64,000 bases of DNA, taken from the NCBI RefSeq assembly GCF_001026905.1, contig NZ_LAQL01000002.1:62001-126000 (forward strand), given 5' to 3'. The DNA is from Kiloniella spongiae (GTDB taxonomy: Bacteria > Pseudomonadota > Alphaproteobacteria > Kiloniellales > Kiloniellaceae). The position numbers and the translations under genes are program-made. The notes below the pieces were generated by a model, which saw nothing but the letters and a program-made list of their open reading frames with translations, made no database searches and had not been told where the DNA came from. Position 1 is the stretch's first letter, and each line of letters begins with the position of its first letter. Shown piece after piece: positions 63,627 to 64,000 of the stretch.

Positions 63627-64000
63627 AATCTCAGAGGAAAGTCAAAATCTTTCGATACGCCCCAGTAATATCAAGGATTTGATCGCGGTTATCTCCTGTG
63701 TATCAATTGCGGGCATCAGTATGGGGTTTACCCTTCCTCTGATGACGATTTCATTAGATCGTGACGGGAGCACTGGTTCTTTCATTGGCCTTATCGGCTC
63801 AATGTTAGGAATTGCTATTGTTCTTTTTTCCCCTTTCGTCCCGGCCTGCATTTCCTCTCTTGGCATGAGAAAATTTGTTATTATTTGCATGCTGGGCGAA
63901 ACACTGATGTTTGTTTGCCTGTTTCTCTTTCCCGAACCTGTTGCCTGGGTTCTCATACGTTTTGTTATGGGAATGGCCGTTGCCGGAATATTCATCGCCA
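63619..64000 (+). CDS. MFS transporter, N-terminal part (cut by window edge)
   Basis: 127 codons from a GTG start. A hydrophilic N-terminus (VSKISEESQNLSIRPSNIKD) is followed by helices LIAVISCVSIAGISMGFTLP and GFIGLIGSMLGIAIVLF-like segments, then FVIICMLGETLMFVCLFLFP. This is a typical MFS first four helices without the A-motif being clear. AAGGG lies about fifteen bases upstream of the GTG. It overlaps the Rap1a-like stop by 8 bp, so expression may be coupled. The substrate is unknown. Confidence 0.8.
   Translation, partial: MSKISEESQNLSIRPSNIKDLIAVISCVSIAGISMGFTLPLMTISLDRDGSTGSFIGLIGSMLGIAIVLFSPFVPACISSLGMRKFVIICMLGETLMFVCLFLFPEPVAWVLIRFVMGMAVAGIFIA

Overview
The window looks like chromosomal DNA of a free-living, probably aquatic alphaproteobacterium with mid-range GC (my estimate by eye is the mid-40s percent). 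Four things point to Alphaproteobacteria: a circularly permuted two-piece tmRNA gene, an alphaproteobacterial-type SspB next to a fumC / ribbon-helix-helix neighbourhood, PAS_5-type and DUF1194 proteins, and aerobic-type cobalamin genes (cobH, cobN, cobO, cobW). The genus cannot be fixed from the sequence alone. I see no phage, insertion sequence, CRISPR array, tRNA or rRNA. Most of the window is well-ordered core genome with rho-independent terminators at convergent junctions.

Layout. 1-3.2 kb: cobalamin genes (cobL, cut by the window edge, cobH, a His-rich cbiX, and divergent cbiB). 3.2-8.1 kb: a TSUP permease, a flavin-reductase-like protein, and a module resembling mycobacterial decaprenyl-phospho-arabinose synthesis (GtrA, DprE1-like, DprE2-like, and a divergent UbiA-type phosphoribosyltransferase). 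8.2-15.2 kb: the rest of the cobalamin locus (cobO, cobN, cobW, cobP/cobU, bluB). The arabinose-lipid module therefore sits inside the B12 region. 15.2-20.1 kb: pepN, an iron-linked divergent pair (bfd and a nitroreductase) with Fur-like boxes, and two small uncharacterised proteins. 20.3-27.2 kb: a UDP-sugar dehydrogenase, then the mreBCD-mrdA-rodA cell-shape operon.

27.6-37.2 kb: ilvB-ilvH-ilvC (branched-chain amino acids), miaA, serB, a Deg-type protease, a DUF2065 protein and hflK-hflC (membrane proteostasis). 37.5-40.1 kb: Mrp (Fe-S carrier), a DUF1194 protein and folA. 40.3-46.2 kb: a hydroxyproline catabolic cluster under a GntR/FCD regulator with a recognisable palindromic operator. 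It holds a Cys/Thr trans-3-hydroxy-L-proline dehydratase, a ketoglutarate-semialdehyde dehydrogenase, a DadA-like oxidase and a Cys/Cys 4-hydroxyproline epimerase. 46.3-51.8 kb: a chemoreceptor, a rhomboid protease, a D-serine-dehydratase-like PLP enzyme, thyA and a DUF3592 protein.

51.9-64 kb: the permuted ssrA gene encodes the tag ANDNSRGVALAA and lies directly upstream of sspB, which encodes the adaptor expected to deliver tagged proteins to ClpXP. Then come acnB, small conserved genes, fumC, a ribbon-helix-helix protein, a very large AsmA-family protein, a Rap1a/Tai-like secreted protein and the start of an MFS transporter. The observations most worth a second look are the arabinose-lipid module with its Ala at the benzothiazinone-target position, the ssrA-sspB adjacency, the hydroxyproline regulon, the His-rich CbiX alongside CobN, and a dyad-rich mreB leader.
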